Below, piece after piece: positions 38,478 to 46,738 of a DNA stretch of 64,000 nucleotides. The translations under genes were made by a program, and so were the position numbers. Location: positions 1-64,000 of the forward strand of contig CALGZC010000011.1 in NCBI GenBank assembly GCA_937934745.1, in the 5' to 3' direction. Numbering within the stretch: position 1 is the stretch's first letter; each line of letters begins with the position of its first letter. Origin of the DNA: an uncultured Blastocatellia bacterium (GTDB taxonomy: Bacteria; Acidobacteriota; Blastocatellia; Chloracidobacteriales; Chloracidobacteriaceae). The notes under the pieces are model-generated. The model searched no databases. It saw only the letters and a program-made list of their open reading frames with translations, and was not told the DNA's origin.

Positions 38478-39828
38478 CGTTCTGCGTCTGGTAAAGGCGT
38501 GCAATCTTTTCACAGCTGTGGAGCACGGTCGTATGGTGCTTGTTGCCGAAGTGGCGGCCAATTTCGGGAAGGCTATGGTTGGTCAACTGCTTGCAGAGGT
38601 ACATCGCCACCTGACGCGGCACCGCAATGTTGCGTGAGTTATTCTTGGACTTCAGGTCGGCAACCCGTAGGCCGTAGTGGTCGCTGACCACGCGCTGAAT
38701 CATCTCGATGGTGATCGGGCGCTCTTCTTCTTCGATGTTGAGCACTTCTTTACACAGCTCAATGTCAATGGGGCGTTGCTTGAGCGAAGCATAGGCGACC
38801 AAGCGGATCAGCGATCCTTCTAGTTCACGGATATTTGACTTGATTTTCCCGGCGATGAAGAGGGCGACGTTGTCGCTGAGGTCAATTTTTTCGATGTCCG
38901 CTTTACGCTTGAGGATGGCGACCTTGGTTTCCAGGTCAGGGGGTTGAAGATCGGCAATGAGGCCCCATTCAAAGCGCGAGTGCAGGCGTTCTTCCAGCGT
39001 GGGGATCTCGCGCGGTGGGCAGTCACTTGAGATCACGATCTGTTTCTGGGCGTCATAGAGAGCGTTGAAGGTGTGGAAGAACTCTTCTTGCGTGCGCTCT
39101 TTGCCGGCAATGAACTGGATGTCGTCAATGAGCAGGACATCAATGCTGCGGTACTTCTCACGGAACGCCTGGGCCTTGTCATAGCGGATGGCGTTAATCA
39201 GCTCATTCATGAACTTTTCCGATGAGATGTAAACCAGCCGCATGTGTCGGTCGCGGTTACGGATGGCATGGCCGATGGCGTGCATCAAATGTGTTTTCCC
39301 AAGTCCAACACCTCCGTAGATAAACAGGGGGTTGTAGGTCCGGGATGGCGTGTCGGCAACAGCCATTGCTGCCGCCCGCGCAAACTGGTTGCAGGAACCA
39401 ACCACAAAGGTGTCAAACGTGTACTTTGGATTGAGCGGCAGTTCGAGCGGTTCTAAGTCCACAATCCGCGCGCCTGTCAGTCCATCTGAAAGCGCATTGT
39501 TCAGTGTGCCGAAGGCAAGGTAGTCGTGACTCGGTGCCGGTGTGTCAGGATCGAGTAAGCTGTTCCCAGAGCGCGTGTCGTTTTGTTCGGCGTAGACAAA
39601 CGCCAGACGCGCCCCACCGCATCCAACGGCTTCCAAAGCAGCTTCTACAACGTCGTGGTAGGTTTCCGTTATCCAGTCTTCGTAACTTCGGTTGGGAACG
39701 CAAAGATAGATCGTGTCACCCTGACAAGCATAGAGAGTCGCCGGTTTGAACCACGTACTAAAGCTTTCGTGGTTCATGCGTTTTTGAATTTCTCCCAAAA
39801 ATGAGGTCCACTTATCGTCGTCCATCAT
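38434..39828 (-). CDS. dnaA: Chromosomal replication initiator DnaA
   Basis: 464 residues. Domain I is at about 1-85 ([10 protein letters not shown]), followed by a short linker. The AAA+ domain has Walker [10 protein letters not shown] (about 172-180), Walker [10 protein letters not shown] (about 231-239), and initiator helix region [20 protein letters not shown]. Domain IV ends with the DNA-binding signature [20 protein letters not shown] (about 420-439). It melts the origin and is itself flanked by box clusters on both sides, so autoregulation by DnaA is likely. dnaN is not the next gene, unlike in many bacteria; the downstream neighbour is a convergent ppx-type gene. Confidence 0.97.
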   Translation of the reverse strand: MMDDDKWTSFLGEIQKRMNHESFSTWFKPATLYACQGDTIYLCVPNRSYEDWITETYHDVVEAALEAVGCGGARLAFVYAEQNDTRSGNSLLDPDTPAPSHDYLAFGTLNNALSDGLTGARIVDLEPLELPLNPKYTFDTFVVGSCNQFARAAAMAVADTPSRTYNPLFIYGGVGLGKTHLMHAIGHAIRNRDRHMRLVYISSEKFMNELINAIRYDKAQAFREKYRSIDVLLIDDIQFIAGKERTQEEFFHTFNALYDAQKQIVISSDCPPREIPTLEERLHSRFEWGLIADLQPPDLETKVAILKRKADIEKIDLSDNVALFIAGKIKSNIRELEGSLIRLVAYASLKQRPIDIELCKEVLNIEEEERPITIEMIQRVVSDHYGLRVADLKSKNNSRNIAVPRQVAMYLCKQLTNHSLPEIGRHFGNKHHTTVLHSCEKIARLYQTQNDFHRLINNLISSLK

Positions 39829-39898
39829 GGTTCAAACCCTTGCCAATGAACACGAAGCACAGCCGGTAAGTAGGAGACGAGCAGCGTTTGAAAGAAAG

Positions 39899-40054
39899 AT
39901 TTCCACAACTTTTCCACAGGCTTGGCAGGCTCCTGTGGAAATCTGGGACGTAAAGACTAAAGTCTTTTTTTAGAGTTACTTAGGCATAGTGGAAGTGGTT
40001 GACCTAGGCGTTCAAGCTAGCATAGGGAAGGCAAAGCGACAAGAAAAATCCACA
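39899..40054 (-). other. DnaA-box cluster upstream of dnaA
   Basis: Boxes ATTTCCACA (39899), TTTTCCACA (39910), TGTGGAAAT (39934) and AAATCCACA (40046) lie in the dnaA promoter region. Together with the cluster downstream of dnaA this forms a bipartite origin layout and probably also allows DnaA to control its own transcription. Confidence 0.75.
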
Positions 40055-40109
40055 GGCGGTCTACCGCGTGACAAGAAGCGCGACCAATCTTCTTAGAGGG
40101 AGATGTGAA

Positions 40110-41093
40110 ATGACAGGATACCGGTATTGCGTGGTCGGTCTCATCACCATCAGTCTCTTGCTGGCCGTGCGGTTAGGCAGCAGTGCACAGGAACGCCCCT
40201 CTCGAAAGCCGCCCAAAGTAGGGCAGCCGGCCGCTCAGGACGATGTGTTTACAATTGACACGAACCTTGTCGTGCTGGATGTGGCCGTCTTTGACCAAGA
40301 TAACCGCTTTGTCGGCGACCTGCGGAAAGAGAACTTCCGTGTCTATGACGAGCAAGTACTCCAGGAAATCGAGTACTTCAGCCGTGATGAGGCCCCGATC
40401 AGCCTCGGTTTCGTCCTAGATACCAGCGGTTCCATGCGTCCACGCCGCGCCAAAGTTGTTGAAGCCGTCAAGTTTCTGACACGTGCGGCGAAGCCCGGCG
40501 ACGAGTTCTTCTTGGTGGACTTCAAGAATAAGGCCGAACTGGCAGAAGAGTTCACGCCGCGTCCGGCGGACATTGAGGATGCCGTGGAGAATATCGTTTG
40601 GGGAGGTGGCACGGCGTTGCTGGACGCCATTTTGCTTTCCGCCGAATACGCCGACAAAGAAGGGAAAAACCGTCGGAAGGCGATTGTCGTCATTTCAGAC
40701 GGCGATGACCGCGACAGCTATTATGAGCGCCGTCAGCTGATCAAGATGCTTCAGGAGTATCAGGTACAGGTGTATATTGTCGGCTTTCCCGATGAAGAGG
40801 ACGCCGGGGGATTATTTGGGCGCTCGGCGCGGAAGCGCTCCATTGAACTCATCAACGACATTGCCAAGGAAACCGGAGGTCGGGCCTTTTTTCCAAAGTC
40901 AACGGACGAACTACCGGAAATCGTACGCACGATCAACGCTGACCTGCGCGCCCAGTATTCGATCGGGTTTGTCCCAAGTCAGGATCAACGGGACAACAGT
41001 GCCTTTCGACGGATTACCGTTCGGGTTGACGATGGCAAGCGTAAGCTCGTGGCGCGAACACGCTCCGGCTACGTACCACGGCGCGGCGATTAA
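40110..41093 (+). CDS. Secreted VWFA-related acidobacterial-type protein
   Basis: 327 residues from ATG 40110 (GAGGGAGA upstream). A signal peptide (VVGLITISLLLAVRLGSSAQ) is followed by a beta-rich segment (TNLVVLDVAVFDQDNRFVGD) and a von Willebrand A domain with the MIDAS motif LDTSGSM (about 108-114) and later Thr/Asp ligands (GGGTALLDAI, VISDGDDRD). The C-terminal strand pair ends GYVPRRG. The N-terminal segment plus VWA is the arrangement of the acidobacterial VWFA-related family (TIGR03436-like). Extracellular adhesion or scaffold role is inferred. The gene sits between two DnaA-box clusters. Confidence 0.88.
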   Translation: MTGYRYCVVGLITISLLLAVRLGSSAQERPSRKPPKVGQPAAQDDVFTIDTNLVVLDVAVFDQDNRFVGDLRKENFRVYDEQVLQEIEYFSRDEAPISLGFVLDTSGSMRPRRAKVVEAVKFLTRAAKPGDEFFLVDFKNKAELAEEFTPRPADIEDAVENIVWGGGTALLDAILLSAEYADKEGKNRRKAIVVISDGDDRDSYYERRQLIKMLQEYQVQVYIVGFPDEEDAGGLFGRSARKRSIELINDIAKETGGRAFFPKSTDELPEIVRTINADLRAQYSIGFVPSQDQRDNSAFRRITVRVDDGKRKLVARTRSGYVPRRGD

Positions 41094-41098
41094 GCGTT

Positions 41099-41293
41099 TG
41101 TGGATAAACAACCGCAGCTCCTGTGGAAAACTTGTGGAAAATACAAGCTAAACCTTGTACTCAGCGCTATAACCATATTCAGAAGTCTTGGTTATAACAC
41201 TTAAGTTTTTGATTTCAAATGATTTAATATTTTGACCAAAAACCGACTGAGCACTGGGATGAAATTCTACTCCTGTGGAAAACTTGTGGAAAA
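41099..41293 (+). other. Third DnaA-box cluster with AT-rich core
   Basis: Boxes TGTGGATAA (41099, the classical consensus), TGTGGAAAA (41122, 41133) and again TGTGGAAAA (41274, 41285) flank an AT-rich stretch at about 41180-41250. The paired boxes lie in a perfect 24-bp direct repeat (41118-41141 and 41270-41293). Likely part of an extended origin or a DnaA-titration site. Confidence 0.65.
41118..41293 (+). repeat. 24-bp direct repeat carrying paired DnaA boxes
   Basis: Identical copies at 41118-41141 and 41270-41293, each with two DnaA boxes 11 bp apart in the same orientation. Confidence 0.85.
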
Positions 41294-41357
41294 CCCGGCT
41301 AAGTGAACCTCGATTCAGAACTTGCCAGGGTTCAGAACGTACCAGCGGTCGGTTCGG

Positions 41358-42038
41358 TCAACGGCAGGTCGGACGAGCCTGCCTGCCAAAAACAAAACTG
41401 TACGTCATATCCGTCAGGCATAGGATGTACGGCTTCCACGCCGGCTCTGGCAGCTCATCCTCTAGGACGCACTTGCGAGCAACTGCTTCGACGGCGTAAA
41501 CGATGGTGGTAGCCGTAACCCACGGGTCATCCAGTGATGTCAGGTTGAGGGAAATTGCCTTGCGGAGCAAGGCGGCGAGGTTTTGCACCGAGTCATCCAT
41601 CAAACGGCGGCATAGCGCACCCACTGCCTCATCTTTTGAGGCAAGGTCATAGATCAGGCGCGTCAGACCAGGCGTTTCTGCCTTGTTGACGAAGGTGCGG
41701 TGAATACAACGCTCAATGCAGCCGCGCAGGTCGTTGCCGATCAGGTCCTCCTCGGTGAAGTTACTGAACACCGCGTCCAGGCGCTCTGCAAGCCGTTGCT
41801 CAAATAACAGCAGGAGTAACTGCCGCTTATCGGAAAAGTAAGCATAGAACGAACCGATGCTCACACCTGCCGCCGCTGCAATATCGTTCGATGTTGTTTT
41901 CTCGAAACCGCGTTCCTCAAAGAGCTGGGCTGCTGCTTGAATGAGCTTTTCACGGGTACGGCGGCTGCGCTCCTGCTTTGGTAAAGACGGTGTCTCCCCC
42001 AGACCAAAGGCCAAAGGGTATTTCATGGGTGCACTCAT
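41358..42038 (-). CDS. TetR-family transcriptional regulator
   Basis: 226 residues. The N-terminal helix-turn-helix domain is typical: RRTREKLIQAAAQLFEERGF (about 26-45), TSNDIAAAAGVSIGSFYAYF (about 49-68), then DKRQLL. The C-terminal ligand-binding region is helical and unassigned (RGCIERCIHRTFVNKAETPG, DDPWVTATTIVYAVEAVA). It could start at ATG 42038 or 42026 (Met5). No obvious target operon is divergent from it; the closest upstream gene is a small secreted protein on the other strand, with 274 bp between, which may contain operators. Ligand unknown. Confidence 0.9.
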   Translation of the reverse strand: MSAPMKYPLAFGLGETPSLPKQERSRRTREKLIQAAAQLFEERGFEKTTSNDIAAAAGVSIGSFYAYFSDKRQLLLLLFEQRLAERLDAVFSNFTEEDLIGNDLRGCIERCIHRTFVNKAETPGLTRLIYDLASKDEAVGALCRRLMDDSVQNLAALLRKAISLNLTSLDDPWVTATTIVYAVEAVARKCVLEDELPEPAWKPYILCLTDMTYSFVFGRQARPTCR

Positions 42039-42312
42039 GGGCTTTCCAGTGTTGGCCTACCCTTGGCGGGTAATTACAGCAGTATTCTAGCAAACGGCTG
42101 CCCAGGATATCCAAAACATTTTCGGAACGGTGGATCATGAAACCAACGCCGAAAGCCGGAAAGTTGGGTTGTAAAATGTGAATATAAGTTCGTATTTTAG
42201 ATTTACTAACATAAACCCAAGTTTAGGTTCATTTTTCACAGCAAGATGTCGCCACGGGACTATGGGTCTGATGTGAGGCTGACAAACGTGCCTACTGAAG
42301 GAGGGAATAATC

Positions 42313-42660
42313 GTGCATCGAATCATGATGACCTTGACGGCTGCGGCTTTGGTGTGCATCACCTCGACGTCGACTTGGGCCGCGAAGCGGAAACGTGACT
42401 TCGTGATTCCCCGTGATTGTGTCGTGCAGGGGCAAGAGGTGAAGACCGGCAGCTACACTGTCGAGTATGACGATGCCGAGCCGGGCGAGTTGGTCATTCG
42501 GAACGGCAGGCAGGAAGTCGTGCGGACAAGCTACACACTGATTGAGTTACCAAAGCCGGCTACGGCCGACACCGTGGTGTTTACGAGCAAGGACGGGGTT
42601 CGCAAAATTGCTCGCATTGAGATCAAAGGTTCAAAGATGGCACTCAAGCTTGAGTCGTAG
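42313..42660 (+). CDS. Small secreted protein (115 aa)
   Basis: A GTG start with AAGGAGGGA about eight bases upstream decides the 5' end. A signal peptide (MHRIMMTLTAAALVCITSTS, cleavage near WAA-KR) is followed by a small beta-rich domain (FVIPRDCVVQGQEVKTGSYT, LVIRNGRQEVVRTSYTLI). The mature protein has one cysteine. It resembles small exported acidobacterial proteins of unknown role; I cannot name a family. It stands alone and is preceded by an AT-rich, promoter-like region (about 42160-42240). Confidence 0.72.
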   Translation: MHRIMMTLTAAALVCITSTSTWAAKRKRDFVIPRDCVVQGQEVKTGSYTVEYDDAEPGELVIRNGRQEVVRTSYTLIELPKPATADTVVFTSKDGVRKIARIEIKGSKMALKLES

Positions 42661-42751
42661 GTTTTTCCTACGCTTTGTGAGCTACCAACGGAACTGGTTG
42701 GCCAGGTGTTTGGCCGGCATTGTAACACACGTTGGCAGGGAACAGACCCGG

Positions 42752-42785
42752 CACCGGTCATTCCTCGCGCAAAGGAGGACCGGTG
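42752..42785. terminator. Hairpin between convergent genes
   Basis: CACCGGT pairs with ACCGGTG, and CCTC with GAGG inside it, between the convergent small secreted protein and cyclophilin genes. It could serve both strands. No T-run is present. Confidence 0.3.
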
Positions 42786-42845
42786 TGCAGAAAGGCGCGG
42801 CTTGCGGACGGCACGGGAGGTGATTGTACTGGCTGGACGGTTATT

Positions 42846-43529
42846 TTAGGGTGATGACTTTTGTGGGTAAATCACCCGAATTGTCCGCACTTCAACCCGC
42901 TCTGCCGGCTTATCTTCCGTACCTGGTACGATTGGCGTCTCGGCAATTTTGTCCACCACCTCCATACCCTCCACGACGCGCCCAAACGCCGTGTACTTGC
43001 CGTCCAGTGAAGGTGCCCGGCGCAGACAGATGAAGTAGTGCGTTGTCGCGCTATCCGGGTCGCTGCCGTGCGCCATGGACAGAATGCCCTTGTCGTGTGG
43101 TGTGTCGTTGAATTCCGCCTTCAGGGGCGATATGTCAAACAGCATTTTACGGTTCGGGCTGTTCTCGGGCCATTTGGCAGGGTCGCCGCCTTGGATGACA
43201 AAATTCTTCGAGATGCGGTTGAACTCCGTTCCGTCGTAGTAGCCCTGCTCGGCTAAGCGCAGAAAGTTCCGCACGTGATTTGGGGCGACTTCCGGGAAAA
43301 ACTCCAGTACGATGTTCCCGGCTGCCGACTCGATCACGGCGCGTACCCCTTTGAGTTCCTCAATAGAGAGTGTTGCTGCCCGACTCGGCTTTGGCGTCAG
43401 TGGCTTCGGCGGCTGTGGTGTTGCTGGCGAGCGAACAGGTGGTCGTGGAGGCCGGCGCTGTTGTCCCAGCGCGACGTCACCCGAACCGGCTAACACAAAA
43501 AGGATGGGCAGAAGCACTTGGGTATGCAT
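42846..43529 (-). CDS. Exported peptidyl-prolyl isomerase (cyclophilin type)
   Basis: 227 residues from ATG 43529 (AGAGG upstream; the longer frame to 43598 has no support). A signal peptide (VLLPILFVLAGSGDVALGQ) and a Pro-rich linker (RPPRPPVRSPATPQPPK) precede a cyclophilin domain. Domain motifs are VLEFFPEVAPNHVRNFLRLA, YYDGTEFNRISKNFVIQGGD and GILSMAHG (about 150-157). The active-site Arg (FNRI) and Gln (IQGGD) are present. It accelerates folding at proline bonds, probably in the periplasm. Confident family assignment. Confidence 0.91.
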   Translation of the reverse strand: MHTQVLLPILFVLAGSGDVALGQQRRPPRPPVRSPATPQPPKPLTPKPSRAATLSIEELKGVRAVIESAAGNIVLEFFPEVAPNHVRNFLRLAEQGYYDGTEFNRISKNFVIQGGDPAKWPENSPNRKMLFDISPLKAEFNDTPHDKGILSMAHGSDPDSATTHYFICLRRAPSLDGKYTAFGRVVEGMEVVDKIAETPIVPGTEDKPAERVEVRTIRVIYPQKSSP

Positions 43530-43695
43530 CGTTGGACCTCTGACCGGTGGCGTAAGGTGCAGTAGAGTGCTGGTAGTTTTCGGGAAAACGTTACACACCG
43601 GATGCTACTTCGTCGAGTGACTCCGACTTGTGCTGACTACCGGCCTGAGTGGTAGCGTTACCGGTCAAAAAGACTGCCATTGTGTTTAAAAGCCT

Positions 43696-45708
43696 ATGCT
43701 TTACTTACTAAGGGAAAACATCCGCTCGGCCATCAGGGCAACAGTTGAGCGGCGGTTCGGGTTGATGCTGCCAGAGGTCGCAGTTGAGTTCCCACCCCAT
43801 GCTGCCCTAGGCGACCTGGCGACGCCAGCAGCTTTTGAGGTTTCCAAACGACTCAAAGCCGCAACCGGTGAAAAGCGTTCGCCGCGTGACATCGCCCTGG
43901 CGCTTGCCGCTGACTTGCACCCCGAACTGACAAAGAATGTTGACCGTATTGAAGTCGCCGGCGCTGGCTATGTGAATTGTTTCTTACGGCGGGCCGAGAC
44001 CTTGCTGGCAGCACTTGATGCGCCGGCGGTAGTGTCAATGCCTCGGTTCGGTGGCAAGGTCATTGTCGAACATACGAGTGTCAACCCCAATAAAGCTGCC
44101 CACATCGGCCACCTACGCAATGCGATACTGGGTGACACACTGGTGCGGATCTTACGTGCCGTCGGCGAAACGGTTGAAGTGCATAACTACATTGATGATA
44201 CCGGTGTACAGGTTGCGGATGTCGTCGTTGGGTTTGCCTACATGGAAGGCAAATCCCTGGCCGACGTCGAAGCCATAACCGGCAAGTTTGACGATGTGTG
44301 CTGGGATCTCTACGCCCGCGTCGGGGCATGGTATGCGGCGGATGAATCACGCCTACAACTGCGGGCTGAGACGCTCCATGCGATTGAGCGGCACGAAGGC
44401 GCACTGGCGGCTCTGGCGGAACACGTTGCGGAGCGTATTGTGACCTGTCACCTTGCGACCATGCAGCGCCTTGGCATCCAGTATGATGTTTTGCCTTGTG
44501 AAAGCGCCGTTCTGCGCCTGAATTTCTGGTCCGATGCCTTTGAGCGACTCAAAGCGGCCGGAGCCATTACCTATGAAACGGAGGGCCGTCAGGCTGGCTG
44601 TTGGGTGATGCGCGCCGATCCGGAAACCACTGCAGCCGATGATGAACACGACGCCGACAAAATCCTCGTTCGCTCAAACGGCACGGTAAATTACACCGGG
44701 AAAGACATTGCCTATCACCTGTGGAAACTTGGCTTACTGGACCGTGATTTTCACTACCGGGCGTTTTACCGTTATCCTGACGGACACACTGCCTGGATGG
44801 GTGGCGCGGTCGCCTCTGGCACTGAATCTCCCCCCACATCGTTTGGGCAGGGCGTTGCCTACCTCAATGTGATTGACGTAGGTCAAAGTTACGCCCAGGC
44901 ATTTGTCAAGCGTGGCGTCCTGGCCGTTGCCCCGCCGGCGCGTCGGAGTAGCGTTGCTGTCAGTGCGCATGTCGCCTACGAGAAAGTGGCGCTGACGCCA
45001 TCCAGTTGTCTCGAATTGGGATTTACGCTCTCGGACGAAGATCGGCGGCGGCCGTTCATTTCAATGAGCGGGCGCAAAGGCTTGGGCGTTAAGGCAAACG
45101 ACTTGCTTGACCGGTTGGAAAAGAGAGCGTTGGCGCAGGTGCAGGCCCATCAGCCGGCGCTATCGAAGGCAGAACAACAAAGCATTGCTCACAAGGTCGC
45201 CGTGGCGGCCGTGAGGTATTTTTTACTGAAGTTTGCACGAACGACTCTGATTGCCTTTGATTTCACCGAGGCGATGGCCGAACAAGGGGAAACCGGCGTG
45301 TACTTGCTGTACTCACTGGTTCGCATTGCGGGTATTCGTCGTAAACTCCGTGAGGCCGGGTTGGAGTGTTCTGCGCCGGCGGCTGTTTTACGTGACTACC
45401 TTCCCCAGGTTGCCGAGTGGCTACGCGATGACGGCCAAAACCCCAATGAATTCTGGGCGCTAGCAGTGCTGGCATTACGCTACGATGTGGTACTTGCAGA
45501 AGCCGCCGAAACGCTGGAGCCATCCGTCATAGCGAAGTATGCTTTTCAACTCGCACAGGCGTTTAGTGCGTTTTACAATCGCCACAACATTCGCCATGAG
45601 TCTGACGAAGTCCGGCGCGCATTTTTACTTGCGCTTGTAAGCCTGGTTGAAAGCCGGCTTTTGGCGGCGCTGAATGTTCTTGGAATTGATGCGCCAGAAC
45701 GTATGTAA
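43696..45708 (+). CDS. argS: Arginyl-tRNA synthetase
   Basis: 670 residues. The class I signature follows the N-terminal additional domain: VEHTSVNPNKAAHIGHLRNA (about 121-140, with the HIGH motif HIGH itself). The KMSKS-like loop reads MSGRKG (about 457-462). The C-terminal DALR anticodon domain is visible (YSLVRIAGIRRKLREAGLEC and QAFSAFYNRHNI). Charges tRNA-Arg. It is somewhat longer than the usual 550-600 residues, mainly in the central catalytic insertion. The next gene starts 28 bp downstream. Confidence 0.93.
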   Translation: MLYLLRENIRSAIRATVERRFGLMLPEVAVEFPPHAALGDLATPAAFEVSKRLKAATGEKRSPRDIALALAADLHPELTKNVDRIEVAGAGYVNCFLRRAETLLAALDAPAVVSMPRFGGKVIVEHTSVNPNKAAHIGHLRNAILGDTLVRILRAVGETVEVHNYIDDTGVQVADVVVGFAYMEGKSLADVEAITGKFDDVCWDLYARVGAWYAADESRLQLRAETLHAIERHEGALAALAEHVAERIVTCHLATMQRLGIQYDVLPCESAVLRLNFWSDAFERLKAAGAITYETEGRQAGCWVMRADPETTAADDEHDADKILVRSNGTVNYTGKDIAYHLWKLGLLDRDFHYRAFYRYPDGHTAWMGGAVASGTESPPTSFGQGVAYLNVIDVGQSYAQAFVKRGVLAVAPPARRSSVAVSAHVAYEKVALTPSSCLELGFTLSDEDRRRPFISMSGRKGLGVKANDLLDRLEKRALAQVQAHQPALSKAEQQSIAHKVAVAAVRYFLLKFARTTLIAFDFTEAMAEQGETGVYLLYSLVRIAGIRRKLREAGLECSAPAAVLRDYLPQVAEWLRDDGQNPNEFWALAVLALRYDVVLAEAAETLEPSVIAKYAFQLAQAFSAFYNRHNIRHESDEVRRAFLLALVSLVESRLLAALNVLGIDAPERM

Positions 45709-45736
45709 TCATCTGTCCCGTCGCCACGTAAGTGCC

Positions 45737-46612
45737 ATGACGACAGTATCGCTGCCCAACCTCAGTGTACCGCAATATTGGCTTGCGCCGGTACCGGACA
45801 CAGCCAAGGGCTACCGACCGGCGTGGTTTGTAGAGTGCGGCCTGAAGTTTCACAGTCTGCGGGCGCGGCTCAAACACACGGAAGAGCGCCGTTTTCTCGC
45901 GTGGGTTCCGCACGGCGAGGGCTGCCCTGACTGGGACCACCCACCGGTGGACCCGGCTACCCTGACGGAGGAACAGCTATGGAAGTTTCCGCCGCGCGAA
46001 CTGCCGCACCGCTGTCAAGGATACCTGCTTGAGGATACGGCATTGCACAGCCACATTGATGAACTTGTGCAGGGGTTGTCGCGGCGTGAAAGGCTTCAGC
46101 TATGGCTCAACCAGAAGTTCGATGCCTTTTCCGAAGTTGGGGAGACGCGGGAAAACTTCATCCGGCGGTTAGCGGAACTTGCCGCCGACACCATCGAGGA
46201 CGAGCTGACGGCGCTGACGGCGCGCGTTAACCTCAAACTGTTGCAGGTACAGTCCGCGGCCGAGCGCAAGGGACTGAGTAAAAATCTCCCGGAAGCCAAG
46301 CTCAATGAAATTCTCAACAACCGGCGGCAGGAATTTTTCTCTTCAATCAATCGCCTTGAGGCGCTGTTCTCAAGCGGTGAGCGGCTGATTGTCACTGCCG
46401 AAGACAACCAGCCGTTGAACCAGGTGGTCAGCGATCCGGACCTGCACGAGACGTTACTGCAGATTGAAGCGGATGTTCGTCGGCAACTGAACGCGTTGTG
46501 CACCCGTTGCCTTGAAGCTGCCTCAGCCTGTGATGCATTTGAGATAGGTCTTCAGCCAAGCCAGATCAAAATTCTGAGGAAGGGCATCCTTTGGTTGCCT
46601 GAGCCAAAGTGA
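45737..46612 (+). CDS. Hypothetical protein with coiled coil (291 aa)
   Basis: Unrecognised soluble protein from ATG 45737; a frame extension to 45674 overlaps argS and was rejected. The N-terminal ~100 residues are Trp/Pro/Cys-containing (WVPHGEGCPDWDHPP, and a CQGYLLED segment). The rest is helical with a predicted coiled coil (RRLAELAADTIEDELTALTA, LNEILNNRRQEFFSSINRLE). It ends with a Cys pair (LCTRCLEAASACD). Downstream of argS by 28 bp and convergent with the dnaE fragment. No function can be assigned. Confidence 0.68.
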   Translation: MTTVSLPNLSVPQYWLAPVPDTAKGYRPAWFVECGLKFHSLRARLKHTEERRFLAWVPHGEGCPDWDHPPVDPATLTEEQLWKFPPRELPHRCQGYLLEDTALHSHIDELVQGLSRRERLQLWLNQKFDAFSEVGETRENFIRRLAELAADTIEDELTALTARVNLKLLQVQSAAERKGLSKNLPEAKLNEILNNRRQEFFSSINRLEALFSSGERLIVTAEDNQPLNQVVSDPDLHETLLQIEADVRRQLNALCTRCLEAASACDAFEIGLQPSQIKILRKGILWLPEPK

Positions 46613-46738
46613 TGCCTTGGGGCAACCGGCTTGCGAAGGGGCCGACGTCCTCTGGCTTCTGGCAGCCTATGCTCCCGACGTTTGTGGCGGTCCGCCGGTT
46701 TCCGTCCGCTGTGTCCGGTGGGCACCGACTGAAGAGGC

